Assembly (NCBI GenBank): GCA_024958655.1
Contig: JANWUR010000007.1
Span: 1-64,000, forward strand
Reading direction: 5' to 3'
Source of the DNA: Cyanobium sp. FGCU6
Lineage (GTDB): Bacteria > Cyanobacteriota > Cyanobacteriia > PCC-6307 > Cyanobiaceae
Length of the DNA: 64,000 nt
The translations under genes and the position numbers were made by a program. Positions 16,396-25,279 of this stretch are shown piece after piece; the first letter of the stretch is position 1; every line of letters starts with the position of its first letter. Under the pieces are notes generated by a model that saw only the letters and a list, made by a program, of their open reading frames with translations, searched no databases and had not been told where the DNA came from.

Positions 16396-17178
16396 ATGAC
16401 GTCCATCGAAACCATGCTGAGCGGCAAGGTCGCTCTGATCACCGGTGCCAACAGCGGCATCGGCAAGTCGATCACTGAAGTGATGGCCGCCCGCGGCGCC
16501 GCCGTGGCGATCAACTACCGATCTCACCCCGATGCGACCGAGGCGATGGTGGCGGCGATCACCGGGGCGGGCGGTCAGGCGATCGGTGTGCAGGCCGACA
16601 TCGGCCACCCGGACGAGCTTCAGCGCATGGTGCAGCAGACGATCGATCACTACGGTCGCATCGACGTGCTGGTCAACAACGCCGGCCTGGAGACCCGGAC
16701 CTCCCTGCTCGACACCACCCCCGAGCAGTACGACAACGTGATGAACGTCAATCTCAAGGCGGCCTTCTTCGCGACCCAGTACGTGGCCAAGGACATGATC
16801 GCCAAGGGCATCAAGGGCCGCATCATCAACATCTCCTCGGTGCATGAGGACTGGCCGATGCCCGACAACACCGTCTACTGCCTGTCCAAGGGCGGCATGC
16901 GGATGATGACCCGCACCGCTGGCCTGGAGCTGGCCAAGAACGGCATCCACCTGGTGAACGTGGGCCCCGGCGCCGTCGCCACACCGATCAACGACGTGAC
17001 GATGAACAACCCGGAGCTGTTGGCCAAGCTCAACGCCGCCATCCCGGTGGGCCACATGGCCAGCCCCGATGAGATCGCCTCGGTGGTGGCCTTCCTGGCC
17101 AGCGATTTCGCCAGCTACATCACCGCCACCACGATCTTTGTCGATGGCGGCATCATGCAGAGCAGCCCGGGGCTCTGA
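16396..17178 (+). CDS. Short-chain dehydrogenase/reductase (glucose 1-dehydrogenase-like)
   Basis: 260 residues from ATG 16396; the longer open frame upstream is non-coding in character. TGANSGIGK (about 16-24) is the NAD(P)-binding glycine motif, NNAG at about 94, the catalytic Ser in INISSVHED and the YCLSK catalytic Tyr/Lys pair follow in order. The C-terminal DFASYITATTIFVDGG is the classic SDR ending. Arg and Ser after the second strand (INYRSHPD) favour NADP. The HEDWPMPDN loop is typical of Bacillus-type glucose 1-dehydrogenases, so the substrate is likely an aldose or a similar polyol. Monocistronic; convergent with glgX. Confidence 0.88.
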   Translation: MTSIETMLSGKVALITGANSGIGKSITEVMAARGAAVAINYRSHPDATEAMVAAITGAGGQAIGVQADIGHPDELQRMVQQTIDHYGRIDVLVNNAGLETRTSLLDTTPEQYDNVMNVNLKAAFFATQYVAKDMIAKGIKGRIINISSVHEDWPMPDNTVYCLSKGGMRMMTRTAGLELAKNGIHLVNVGPGAVATPINDVTMNNPELLAKLNAAIPVGHMASPDEIASVVAFLASDFASYITATTIFVDGGIMQSSPGL

Positions 17179-17539
17179 GCGGCGCCAGCCAGGAGGCGTG
17201 CGCTGCGCGGCGATCGCCACTCACCACTTCTGTCGCGCCGAGCCCGCCTGCTGGGGTCCTTCCTGGGGAGGCTCAGCCGCCTGCGCACCCTGCGCCAGGG
17301 GCTGTCCTGGAGGCAGATCTGCGCGCCGCGGTTTCAGCAGGCCCAAGCCCCAGCCCCCTGGACAGCTGCGGGCGCTGTTCCCCCAGTCCTCTCGCCAGCG
17401 CGCTTGTGTTCCCCCCGCCGGTGAGGCGGCCCGTGCCGGGGCAGACCGGTTCCGATCCGGCGCCGGGTCCGCAGCAATCGCGGCCGGCCGTAGCTACGTT
17501 GCCGTCAGCCCGCTGCCGTAGGCGGGCAACCTCCTGCCT
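17179..17539. other. Gap between convergent SDR and glgX genes, with a hairpin
   Basis: No gene. GCCCGC (17508-17513) and GCGGGC (17522-17527) can form a 6-bp stem with an 8-nt loop, 13 bp from the glgX stop. It may act as a terminator for one or both genes, but there is no clear T tract. Confidence 0.3.
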
Positions 17540-19717
17540 TTAGATCTCCGGTGTTGTCTCCCCGTGCGTCGCTCCGAGCCGCTCGCAGCTAACCTCCACC
17601 CGCAGGCGCTTGACCAGGACCACGAGGGAGCGAGGTTCCAGGGTCAGAGAGTCCGCCTCCAGAGGCAGCAGGTCCGGCCAGGCCAGGATGTCCTCAGGAC
17701 TTGGGCGCGCCGTGTCGATCCAGCGGCACCAGCACGCTTCGCCGCCATCGGCGGGCGGCAGCCGGAAGCTGAGTGGCTGCCACCAGGCATTCACCATGGC
17801 CTGCAGGCGATAGCGGCCTGATACGCCGCTGATCGTCACAGCGAAGGAATGGGAGTCGTCGCCCCAGTCGGGCTGGTTCGGTTCGATGCCGTGCCAGCGC
17901 ACTTCGGTGCGTTCCAGGTTCTCGCTGAGGCTGAGGGTCTCCCCGTCGACCACCACATCGCGGCAGAGGCGATAGGCGAGCAGCAGCTTCACGAAGCGAT
18001 GCAGATCGGCGTTCGCCTCCAGCAGGCCCCAGTCGAACCAGCTGATCGGTCCATCCTGGCAGTAGGCGTTGTTGTTGCCCTGCTGGCTGCGCCCCACCTC
18101 ATCCCCCATCGACAGCATCGGCGTTCCAGCAGACAGCAGCAGGAAGGTCAGGAAGTTGCGCATCTGCCGCTGCCTCAGCGCCAGCACCTGCGGGTCGTCG
18201 GTCGGTCCCTCGACGCCGCAGTTCCAGCTGCCGTTGTCATCGCTGCCGTCGCGATTGGCCTCGCCGTTGGCCTCATTGTGCTTGCCGTTGTACGACACCA
18301 GATCGGCCAGGGTGAAGCCGTCATGGCAGGTGATGAAGTTGACGCTCTGCTCGGCTTCTCTGCCATCGCCGCCATAGATGTCGGGGCTGCCGATCAGCCG
18401 CTGGGTCACGCCCCGTACCCGGCCCTGATCGCCCTTGAGGAAATGGCGCACGTCGTCGCGGAAGCGGCCGTTCCATTCCTGCCAGTTGTCCCCCACGAAG
18501 CTGCCCACCTGATACAGGCCGGCGGCGTCCCAGGCTTCGGCGATAAGCTTGGTGCCGGCCAGCACCGGATCGCTGTCGATGTCCCACAGGATCGGCGGCA
18601 GCGGGGTCGGTTGGCCGTGCTCATCGCGCGCCAGCACCGAGGCCAGATCGAAGCGGAAGCCATCGACGTGCATATGCTGCACCCAGTAGCGCAGGCTATG
18701 GCGGATCAGCCTGCGCACCACCGCCTGATTGGCGTTGAAGCTGTTGCCGCAGCCGGTCACGTCGAGGTAGGCGCCACTGCCGGGATCGAGCAGGTAGTAG
18801 GCCCTGTTGGAGAGGCCGCGGAAGCAGAAACTGGGACCGTCGGCGCCGCCCTCGGCCGTGTGGTTAAACACCACATCGAGGATCACTTCGAGGCCGGCGC
18901 GATGAAACGCCTTCACCATCGTGCGGAACTCATCGAGCACCGCCAGCGGATCGGAACTCACCGCATAGCCGTGATGCGGCACCAGAAACGAGATCGGCTG
19001 ATACCCCCAGTAGTTCGTGTGTCCCGCCGGCGCATCCTGGTGATCGAACTGGAACACCGGCAGCAGCTCCACGGCCGTCACCCCCAGTTCCTGCAGATAG
19101 GGGATCTTGTCGATCAGCCCCAGATAGGTGCCGGCCCGCGCTGCCGCCACACCGGAGCTGGGATCGGCGCTGAACCCGCGCACATGCAGCTCGTAGATCA
19201 CCGTCTCGCGGGCGGGGCGCTGCAGCGGCTGGTCGCCCTCCCAGTCGAAGCCGTGCGGATCAGCGACGACGCTCTTCATCGCGTGTTGCCAGCCGCCTTC
19301 GCAGCAGCGGCCGCCGCGGCCACGCTGGTAGCCCTCAGGCATCGCCAGGGCGAGACCGTAGGGATCGATCAGCAGGTTGTCCGCGTTGAAGCGATGGCCC
19401 GCGGCCGGATTCCAGGGGCCCTCCACCCGGTAGCCGTAGATCTGGCCGGCCTTGAGGCCCTCCACCTCGGCGTGCCAGTAGTGATGGATGTGGCGGCTGC
19501 CGCTGCCGAACGGGATGACGCGGCTGGGGGTGGCGTCCTCGGCCCGATCGAACAGGCACAGCTCCACCCGCTCGGCATCACGCGCGTAGAGGCTGAAGTT
19601 GACGCCATCGCGGGTCAGCGTCGCTCCCAATGGGGCACTGCGGCCGAGGGCCCCGTGGCCGGCCCTGGGGGCGCCGGCTGGTAAGCCGTTCGCACGAACC
19701 GGGTCCCTGCGCGTCAT
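17540..19717 (-). CDS. glgX: Glycogen debranching enzyme (isoamylase type, GlgX)
   Basis: 725 residues, normal for GlgX. The N-terminal CBM48-like domain (about 20-140; GVNFSLYARDAERVELCLF) precedes a GH13 barrel: VIYELHVRGFSADP, DVVFNHTAEGG, VDGFRFDLASVLARD with the nucleophile Asp, LIAEAWDAAG with the acid Glu and ITCHDGFTLADLVSYN with the stabiliser Asp. FLLLSAGTPMLSMGDEVGRSQ is isoamylase-specific. It hydrolyses alpha-1,6 branches of glycogen in the cytoplasm and works with phosphorylase. The first 30 residues are poorly conserved-looking, so the real start may be a little further in. Stands alone. Confidence 0.92.
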   Translation of the reverse strand: MTRRDPVRANGLPAGAPRAGHGALGRSAPLGATLTRDGVNFSLYARDAERVELCLFDRAEDATPSRVIPFGSGSRHIHHYWHAEVEGLKAGQIYGYRVEGPWNPAAGHRFNADNLLIDPYGLALAMPEGYQRGRGGRCCEGGWQHAMKSVVADPHGFDWEGDQPLQRPARETVIYELHVRGFSADPSSGVAAARAGTYLGLIDKIPYLQELGVTAVELLPVFQFDHQDAPAGHTNYWGYQPISFLVPHHGYAVSSDPLAVLDEFRTMVKAFHRAGLEVILDVVFNHTAEGGADGPSFCFRGLSNRAYYLLDPGSGAYLDVTGCGNSFNANQAVVRRLIRHSLRYWVQHMHVDGFRFDLASVLARDEHGQPTPLPPILWDIDSDPVLAGTKLIAEAWDAAGLYQVGSFVGDNWQEWNGRFRDDVRHFLKGDQGRVRGVTQRLIGSPDIYGGDGREAEQSVNFITCHDGFTLADLVSYNGKHNEANGEANRDGSDDNGSWNCGVEGPTDDPQVLALRQRQMRNFLTFLLLSAGTPMLSMGDEVGRSQQGNNNAYCQDGPISWFDWGLLEANADLHRFVKLLLAYRLCRDVVVDGETLSLSENLERTEVRWHGIEPNQPDWGDDSHSFAVTISGVSGRYRLQAMVNAWWQPLSFRLPPADGGEACWCRWIDTARPSPEDILAWPDLLPLEADSLTLEPRSLVVLVKRLRVEVSCERLGATHGETTPEI

Positions 19718-20145
19718 GAAGCCCTCCTGGAGACCGCGGAAGCACAGGCGGATCGCGGGCCTCTGGTCCGCATGCTGGCCACGGGGAACGCTGCGGTCAG
19801 CCGTGGCCAGCCACTGCGCATGGGATCGCCGCCGCTGCGATCAAGCCGCCGTAGGGATGGTGTGACCAATCTGCATTCCTCGGCTCCAAAGCGATTGAAG
19901 TCCGGCCGGGCTATGTGTTGCTGTGAATCTTCTCATCTCTGTCCGTCCGGGCCCGGTTCTTGACCAGCAGACAGGAGCCGTCCAAGGGGTGAAAGTCCCA
20001 AGTCTTCCTTCACCCATCAGCAGGGGCTGGGCCGTGGGCTCCTTCTGGAGTTCATGGCTAGGGTGCGCCCGGAAAGGTTCCAAGCCTAACGACCTCCGGG
20101 CACCAACACAAAGCCAACGCCAAACTTCTGATTTCTTCAGCAATT
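19718..20145. other. Structured intergenic region, possible group II intron domain V remnant
   Basis: No gene. On the plus strand, 19974-20016 reads GGAGCCGT then GGGGTGAAAGTCCC (19986-19999, a stem capped by a short loop) then AAGTC. This resembles domain V of bacterial group II introns (GAGCCG..GAAA..AAGTC), although the 3' arm is degenerate. Alternatively GGGTGAA (19987-19993) pairs with TTCACCC (20009-20015), enclosed by GGAGCC (19974-19979) with GGCTCC (20037-20042). A second hairpin runs 20063-20103 (GTGCGCCCGGA with TCCGGGCAC). The structures could equally be a leader RNA of the amidohydrolase gene at 20146. No intron-encoded reverse transcriptase is present. Confidence 0.35.
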
Positions 20146-21111
20146 ATGAAGACCATTGCATTGGAAGAGCATTTTGTCATTCCGGAGCTCGTGGGTTACG
20201 GCGCCAGCACCGGGGCGACCCAGCCCCCCGCAGCCTGGCAGCACATGGTCAATCTGCTGAGCGATTTCCTTGAGCACCGAATCCCCACAATGGATCAGGG
20301 TGGACTGGATATGCAGGTCCTCTCTCTCAACTCGCCAGGCATCCAGGCTGAGACCGACACCCAGAGGGCGATTCATAACGCCAAGTTGGTGAACGATTTT
20401 CTGAAGTCGTTGATCGAGCAGCATCCCACTCGCTTTGCAGGCTGGGCAGCCCTGCCGCTGCAGGATCCAGGAGCGGCTGCCGATGAACTGGAAAGGGCGG
20501 TGAGGGATTTTGGCTTTTGTGGTGCCAACATCAACGGTCATTGCCTCGGGAAGTATCTCGATCATCCTGATTTTGATGTCGTCTGGGAGAGGGCTGCGGC
20601 ACTGGACGTGCCGATATACCTCCATCCGGCTCCGGCACCTGATGTGCCTCACGTCTTTCGAGGCCACGAGGAGCTGCTTGGCCCTATCTGGGGCTGGGGG
20701 GTGGATACGGGAACGCAGGCCCTCAGACTGATCTTTAGCAAAGTCTTTGATCGGCATCCAACGGCCAAACTGATTCTTGGCCACATGGGTGAATTGTTGC
20801 CATTCTCTCTCTGGCGGCTTGACTCGCGATGGGAACGTGATACCCACAACGGAATCGAGCTCGATCTGGGCAGGCCGTCTGAATATGTGCGCAGAAACAT
20901 TTACATTACCACCAGCGGTGTCGCCTCGGCCCAGCCCCTTCTTGCCGCGCTTCTTGCCATGGGATCTGACCATATTCTTCTGGGTACTGACTATCCCTTT
21001 GAAGACGTGAGAATGATGATTGATTTTCTGAAGAACGCTCCGATAAGTATGATTGATCGTTCCAAAATAGCCCATCAGAATGCCGAAAAAATACTCCGGA
21101 TCCCTGCTTGA
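20146..21111 (+). CDS. Metal-dependent amidohydrolase/decarboxylase (2,3-dihydroxybenzoate or gamma-resorcylate decarboxylase-like)
   Basis: 321 residues, the usual size. It begins MKTIALEEHFVIPE; the LEEHF motif supplies the first metal ligands in the ACMSD / resorcylate decarboxylase branch of the amidohydrolase superfamily. Further ligands are expected in VPIYLHPAPAPD (His) and ILLGTDYPFED (Asp near residue 285). RFAGWAALPLQDPGAAADEL and GANINGHCLGKYLDHP are typical of this branch. It probably carries out a reversible, zinc-dependent non-oxidative decarboxylation of an aromatic acid; the substrate is not determined by sequence. It leads a run of same-strand genes (SBP, SMP-30). Confidence 0.82.
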   Translation: MKTIALEEHFVIPELVGYGASTGATQPPAAWQHMVNLLSDFLEHRIPTMDQGGLDMQVLSLNSPGIQAETDTQRAIHNAKLVNDFLKSLIEQHPTRFAGWAALPLQDPGAAADELERAVRDFGFCGANINGHCLGKYLDHPDFDVVWERAAALDVPIYLHPAPAPDVPHVFRGHEELLGPIWGWGVDTGTQALRLIFSKVFDRHPTAKLILGHMGELLPFSLWRLDSRWERDTHNGIELDLGRPSEYVRRNIYITTSGVASAQPLLAALLAMGSDHILLGTDYPFEDVRMMIDFLKNAPISMIDRSKIAHQNAEKILRIPA

Positions 21112-21199
21112 TCGTCAGAGTCTCTGTGGGCCCATGGGTTCCCCGGGCCTATCTCACGCAGCCTTAAGGTTGCATTCGTTCAACCATTTTCTCAAAATT

Positions 21200-21955
21200 A
21201 TGATTTCGGCCTCTCCGTCATCAGGATCTACCCAGGAGCGCTGGTACCTCATTGAGAGTCGGCAGCAGTTGCTCATCGGCCTCTGTCCCGATCTTCCTGG
21301 GATGGGCTGTTGGAATTCCGAGCGCAACACCTTTGAGGGTTTCGAGCCCGAGCTGGCGCGTTGTCTCACGCAGGAGTTGATGGGATCCGCCGATACAGCC
21401 ACATGGACTCCTGTTACTCCTGGAGAGCGAATCCCAGACGTCATCGAAGGTAAGCTCGATATGGTTCTCTCTCAACTGACGATCACGCCGGAAAGGCTGG
21501 AAATCGTTGATTTTTCAGATCCCTATCTCGTGGCCTACGAGGCGGTGTTGGTGGCTGATGGCAGCCCCCTGCAAACCCTAGAAGATCTGAAAGGAAAGAC
21601 CGTTGCCGTTGCCGAAGATACGGCTTCATTCCATCGCTACACAAAACTTCATCCTGAAATCAATCTGGTTGCGACCCCCAGGGAGTCTGACGGAGTCCAT
21701 CTACTGCTGAACGGGAAGGTGGACGGAGTTGCCAACGACAACGTCAATCTCGAGGGTCTCTTGGCCACCATGCCAAAATCAGATGTCGAGCAACTCAGAA
21801 GGATTGATGTTTCTTCCTCCTTCGATCCCAAGCCGTTCGGGGTTTGTGTTCGCAAGGGAAGCCCAGTCTTTCTGTCAAAGCTGAATCAGGCCATCGCCAA
21901 ACTCAAGCAAGATGGCACCATCGAACAGCTGTTCAAGGCTTCCAGGCAGTTCTGA
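21200..21955 (+). CDS. Family 3 amino-acid-type solute-binding protein without an evident signal peptide
   Basis: 251 residues from ATG 21200. The family-3 SBP pattern is clear: QLLIGLCPDLPGMGCW, FEGFEPELARCLTQEL, VIEGKLDMVLSQLTITPERLE, then VDFSDPYLVAYEAVLV and LEDLKGKTVAVAEDTAS, ending in LSKLNQAIAKLKQDGTIEQL. The conserved arginine normally found after the G-x-x-D-x-x-x-x-x-x-x-x-x-T-x-x-R motif is present (ITPERLE). Homologues are exported, but the first 25 residues here (MISASPSSGSTQERWYLIES) are not a signal sequence. An upstream in-frame extension (from 21080) has a short hydrophobic run but no convincing signal. There is no permease or ATPase gene nearby. Confidence 0.8.
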   Translation: MISASPSSGSTQERWYLIESRQQLLIGLCPDLPGMGCWNSERNTFEGFEPELARCLTQELMGSADTATWTPVTPGERIPDVIEGKLDMVLSQLTITPERLEIVDFSDPYLVAYEAVLVADGSPLQTLEDLKGKTVAVAEDTASFHRYTKLHPEINLVATPRESDGVHLLLNGKVDGVANDNVNLEGLLATMPKSDVEQLRRIDVSSSFDPKPFGVCVRKGSPVFLSKLNQAIAKLKQDGTIEQLFKASRQF

Positions 21956-21981
21956 ACTTCTCCTTCTCTCCTGGGTGTTCC

Positions 21982-22899
21982 ATGGCCCCGCTCCCCGCCT
22001 GCATCGAGGTTCACGATCCGCGCTTCGAGGCGCTGGTGCTGTTCAACGCCGAGCTGGAGCTGCTGGCGGAGGGCTTCCGCTGGCTCGAGGGTCCGGTCTG
22101 GTTCGGCGACCACGCCTGTCTGCTGTTCAGCGATATCCCCAGCAGCCGCACGCTGCGCTGGAGCGAACAGCATGGAATCACGGTGTTTCGCCATGATTCC
22201 AACTTCGCCAATGGTCAGACCCGCGATCGGCAGGGCCGGCTGATCAGCTGCCATCACCGCAGCCGCTGCCTCAGCCGCCTCGAACACGACGGCAGCGTCA
22301 CAACCCTGGTGAGCCAGGCCCGCGGCCATCGCCTCAACGCCCCCAACGACGTGGTGGTGAAGCGCGACGGCTCGATCTGGTTCAGCGATCCCCTCTACGG
22401 CCTGCTCAACGACTACGAGGGTGGACGCCAGCCGTCGGAGCAGCCGCCGGCGCTGTACCGCCTCGATCCGGCCAGCGGCGCCATCGAGGCGGTGGCCACC
22501 GACTTCGACGGTCCCAACGGCCTGGCTTTCTCCCCGGATGAGAGCCTGCTGTATGTGGCCGAATCCGGCGCCCCCGGGGTGGCGGAGCCGCGCCAGTGCA
22601 TCCGCCGCTTCCAGGTGAACGCGGACGGCCGCAGTCTGAGCGGCGGCGAGGAGTTCCATCGGATCAGCCCCGGCTGGGCCGATGGCTTCCGCGTCGATGA
22701 GCACGGCAACCTCTGGTGCGGCGCCGCCGATGGCGTCCATTGCCTGGCCCCCGATGGCACGCTGCTGGGCAAGGTGCTGGTGCCCAGACGGGTGTCGAAC
22801 CTGTGCTTCGGCGACCGCTTCTGCAGCCGCCTGTTCCTGTGCGCCTCGACGGCGCTGTACACGCTGTTCACCAACACCCGCGGTGCCACCAGCCGGTGA
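21982..22899 (+). CDS. SMP-30/gluconolactonase family lactonase
   Basis: 305 residues from ATG 21982, 26 bp after the SBP stop. The six-bladed propeller family signs are LAEGFRWLEGPVWFGD (Glu metal ligand), FANGQTRDRQGRLISCHH, RLNAPNDVVVKRDGSIWFSD (Asn ligand), DFDGPNGLAFSPDESLLY and WADGFRVDEHGNLWCG (Asp ligand). It should open a sugar lactone using a divalent metal. Same-strand closeness to the SBP and amidohydrolase suggests a small catabolic operon, and the SDR at 16396 could supply a lactone; both are inferences. Confidence 0.87.
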   Translation: MAPLPACIEVHDPRFEALVLFNAELELLAEGFRWLEGPVWFGDHACLLFSDIPSSRTLRWSEQHGITVFRHDSNFANGQTRDRQGRLISCHHRSRCLSRLEHDGSVTTLVSQARGHRLNAPNDVVVKRDGSIWFSDPLYGLLNDYEGGRQPSEQPPALYRLDPASGAIEAVATDFDGPNGLAFSPDESLLYVAESGAPGVAEPRQCIRRFQVNADGRSLSGGEEFHRISPGWADGFRVDEHGNLWCGAADGVHCLAPDGTLLGKVLVPRRVSNLCFGDRFCSRLFLCASTALYTLFTNTRGATSR

Positions 22900-23079
22900 C
22901 CACCCGTCCGCGACCGTCGCGATCCGCCGAGGCGGCAGCCCGTCCGGGCCTTCCCCGTCTTGCTGCGACCGCAGCCTGATCCGGCCCGCTCAGCCACCGT
23001 TCTGACATCGCAACGCCGCTGCCTGGCCAGCGAGTCCTGCCCGGCTGACGTTCCACTCCATCCCGACCGCCTTCTCCCC

Positions 23080-23337
23080 ATGGCCAATCCCCAGCTCGAG
23101 ACCTTCCTGAAACAGGTCAAGGCCGATCCCGCCCTGCTGGAGCGCTTCTCCGCCTGCCCCAATCTCAACGCCATCGCCGAACTGGGAGCGTCCCTGGGCT
23201 TCGCCTTCAGCGGTGTCGATCTGGTGCGCCACCAGGCCGAGGCCACCCTGCGCCTCAGCCAGGAGGAGCTCGAGGCGGCCGCGGCAGGTGTGGAGCTGGA
23301 GGGACACCTCTGGCTGATGAAGATCGTCTGGGGCTGA
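23080..23337 (+). CDS. Nif11-like leader-domain protein
   Basis: 85 residues from ATG 23080. MANPQLETFLKQVKADPALLERF, then AIAELGASLGFAFSGVDL, is the Nif11/nitrile-hydratase-like leader domain (short helix pair with D-P-x-L and A-x-x-x-G-F-x-F-S). LSQEELEAAAAG matches the leader-peptide cleavage-type ending (E-L-E-x-x-x-x-G), after which only 15 residues (VELEGHLWLMKIVWG) remain, with no Cys, Ser or Thr to modify. In cyanobacteria Nif11 proteins are often precursors of lanthipeptides or other RiPPs, but many are stand-alone. No LanM, radical SAM or exporter with peptidase is next to it. The neighbour GlcG gene starts 10 bp after its stop. Confidence 0.82.
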   Translation: MANPQLETFLKQVKADPALLERFSACPNLNAIAELGASLGFAFSGVDLVRHQAEATLRLSQEELEAAAAGVELEGHLWLMKIVWG

Positions 23338-23347
23338 GGGCAGCGTC

Positions 23348-23779
23348 ATGCGCAGCGTTCCCCTGCTGGAGCTGGCCGATGCGCGCCGCATCGCCGCCGC
23401 CGCCCAGGCCGAAGCCGATCGCCGCGGCGCCACGGTGACCGTGGCCCTGGTGGACTCGGGCGGCCACCCGCTGCTGCTGGAGCGCCGCGATGGCGCCAGC
23501 CCCTCCAGTGCCGTCGCAGCGCTGGGCAAGGCCCGCATGGCCGCCCTCAACGGCAAGCCCACGGCCGATCAGGAGCAGGCGATCAACGGGCCCCGGCCGG
23601 CGCTACTGCAGCTGGCGTGCCTGCTGGGCCAGCCGGCGGCCGCCATGGCCGGCGGAGTGCCGTTGCTGCACAACGGGCACTGCCTCGGGGCGATCGGCAT
23701 CTCGGGCATGACGCCGGAGGTGGATGCGGCGATCGCCGCGGCGGGGGTTGCTGCGTTCGCTGCGGACGCGACTCCCTGA
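23348..23779 (+). CDS. GlcG/HbpS-family protein
   Basis: 143 residues. LELADARRIAAAAQAEADRR followed by VTVALVDSGGHPLLLERRDG and SAVAALGKARMAALNGKPT is the GlcG/HbpS (DUF336) fold; GGVPLLHNGHCLGAIGISG is the second conserved block. Members bind heme or cobalamin-like ligands or act as accessories in glycolate and diol metabolism. The 10-bp gap to the Nif11-like gene suggests co-transcription. No signal peptide, so cytoplasmic. Confidence 0.85.
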   Translation: MRSVPLLELADARRIAAAAQAEADRRGATVTVALVDSGGHPLLLERRDGASPSSAVAALGKARMAALNGKPTADQEQAINGPRPALLQLACLLGQPAAAMAGGVPLLHNGHCLGAIGISGMTPEVDAAIAAAGVAAFAADATP

Positions 23780-23911
23780 CCGCAGCAGGCTCTTCTTCCA
23801 TCCAACCGTGGCTGTAGCGCCGCGGGCATCACGGGCAGGCGCCTTGGGGCAATTCCGGGCCTGTGATGCGGCGCCTCTGATCGGCCGCCCTCAGTTGCCC
23901 ATGTCACGCCG

Positions 23912-24733
23912 ATGATGCCCCCGATCGCCTCCGCGCGCGCCGTGATGCCGACCCCATCTCCGCTGTCGCGCACCCTTCGCACCGTTCTGCAACAGCTGCT
24001 TCCGCTGCTGCTGGGCCTGGGGGTGGGCCTGGCCTGATGGCCGCTCAACCTGCTCGACAAGGCCCAGGACCTGCTGCTCAGACGCCTGACCGCCTGGGGC
24101 GGCCGCTGGGATGCCGTCACCCTGACGCTGGCGCTGGCTCCCCTGGTGGTGATGCCGCTGCTGCTGACGCTGCAGGCCGGTGCCTGGGCGGATGGCGCCG
24201 GATCCGGCATCCCGCAGACGATGGCCAGCCTCGAGCACGGCGAGCGGGCGACAAGCCTGCTGGCCCCCCGTCCCACCCTGCGGCGACTGGGTCTCTGGTC
24301 GATCGCAGCACTGGCGCTGCTCCCACTGGGACGCGAGGGCCCGGTGGTGCAGGTGGGCGCCGCAGTGGCCCAGGCCCTGCAGCGCCGCTGGCCGCGTCTG
24401 CTGCGAGTACTCAGCCCCTCCGATGGGTTGGCGGTGGTGGCGGCAGCTGGCGTTGCGGCCGGCTTCAACACCCCTTTGATGGGAGTGATCTTCCTCGCTG
24501 AAGAGCTCACGCAACGGTTCACGGCAGGCCTGATCTGGCCGGGCCTGCTGGTGTGCGCGATCGCGGCGGGGTTAAGCAACCTGGGCGGGCAGCCCGAGTT
24601 CGCCCTGGGAATCCTGCGCGTCGGTCCGCTCGAGCCCCTGCAGCTGCTCTGGGCCCTGCCGGTGGGCCTGGGCGCCGGCCTTATGGGCGCCCTGCTGGGT
24701 CAGGGAGTGGGGCAGCAGCTGCAGCTGGGGTAG
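23912..24733 (+). pseudogene. ClC-family chloride channel/transporter, broken
   Basis: Reading one frame from ATG 23912 gives a ClC N-terminal half interrupted by an in-frame TGA at 24035-24037 (codon 42) and ending at 24733. Motifs that show the family are GAGSGIPQTM (GSGIP chloride site), LGREGPVVQVGAAVAQ (GREGP filter helix) and AAAGVAAGFNTPLMGVIF. A full ClC is about 400-450 residues, so the second half, with the last filter motif and the tyrosine, is missing. The break at its 3' end is close to the IS1595-type fragment at 24863, which probably caused the truncation. An internal start (such as ATG 24146) could still express the middle part, but it could not function as a channel. Confidence 0.85.
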
Positions 24734-24862
24734 CTGGGGATAGCCCTTGGCATGACGGCGGCCCAGGCCGGCGCCACCCATCTACCGGCGACTTGATTAC
24801 CCAGCTCACTCCGCGGTGGTCGCCCTGGGGCCCTAGAGTGGTACGCAGATACCACTACGGCC

Positions 24863-25273
24863 ATGGCCCGTAGCGCGATCCAGTTCCAGAAAGGTCTCTC
24901 CCTGCCTGAGTTTCAGCGGCTCTACGGCACCGAGGAGCAATGTGAGGCTGCTCTGGAGAAGGCGCGCTGGCCTGATGGGTTCCGCTGTCCCCGCTGCAAT
25001 GGCCATGAGTATGGGCTGGTCTATGGCCGGCTCAAGCGCTATCAGTGTCGCAACTGCAGCCATCAGGCCACGATCACAGCTGGCACGATCATGCAGGCCA
25101 CCAAATTGCCTCTGATCACCTGGTTTCTAGCCTTTTACCTGATCGGCCAGGCTAAGACTGGCATCTCATCTCTGGAGCTCAGCCGTCACCTGGGCGTGAA
25201 CTACGACACGGCCTGGCTGCTGTACAACAAGATTCTGCGGGCCATGGCTGATCGGGAGGATTGTCGAAATTGA
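24863..25273 (+). mobile_element. IS1595-type transposase, N-terminal fragment
   Basis: 136 residues. The N-terminal zinc ribbon is intact (CPRCNGHEYGLVYGRLKRYQ then C-x-x-C in CRNCSHQATITAGT), followed by IMQATKLPLITWFLAFYLI and ISSLELSRHLGVNYDTAWLL (helix-turn-helix). IS1595 transposases continue for another 150-200 residues with the DDE/DDN catalytic domain (starting with a D in a V-x-x-D-E-x-x-x-G motif), which is absent: the frame ends after ADREDCRN. The element is therefore a remnant wedged between two broken genes. Terminal inverted repeats were not identified. Confidence 0.85.
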
Positions 25274-25279
25274 TGTGCT

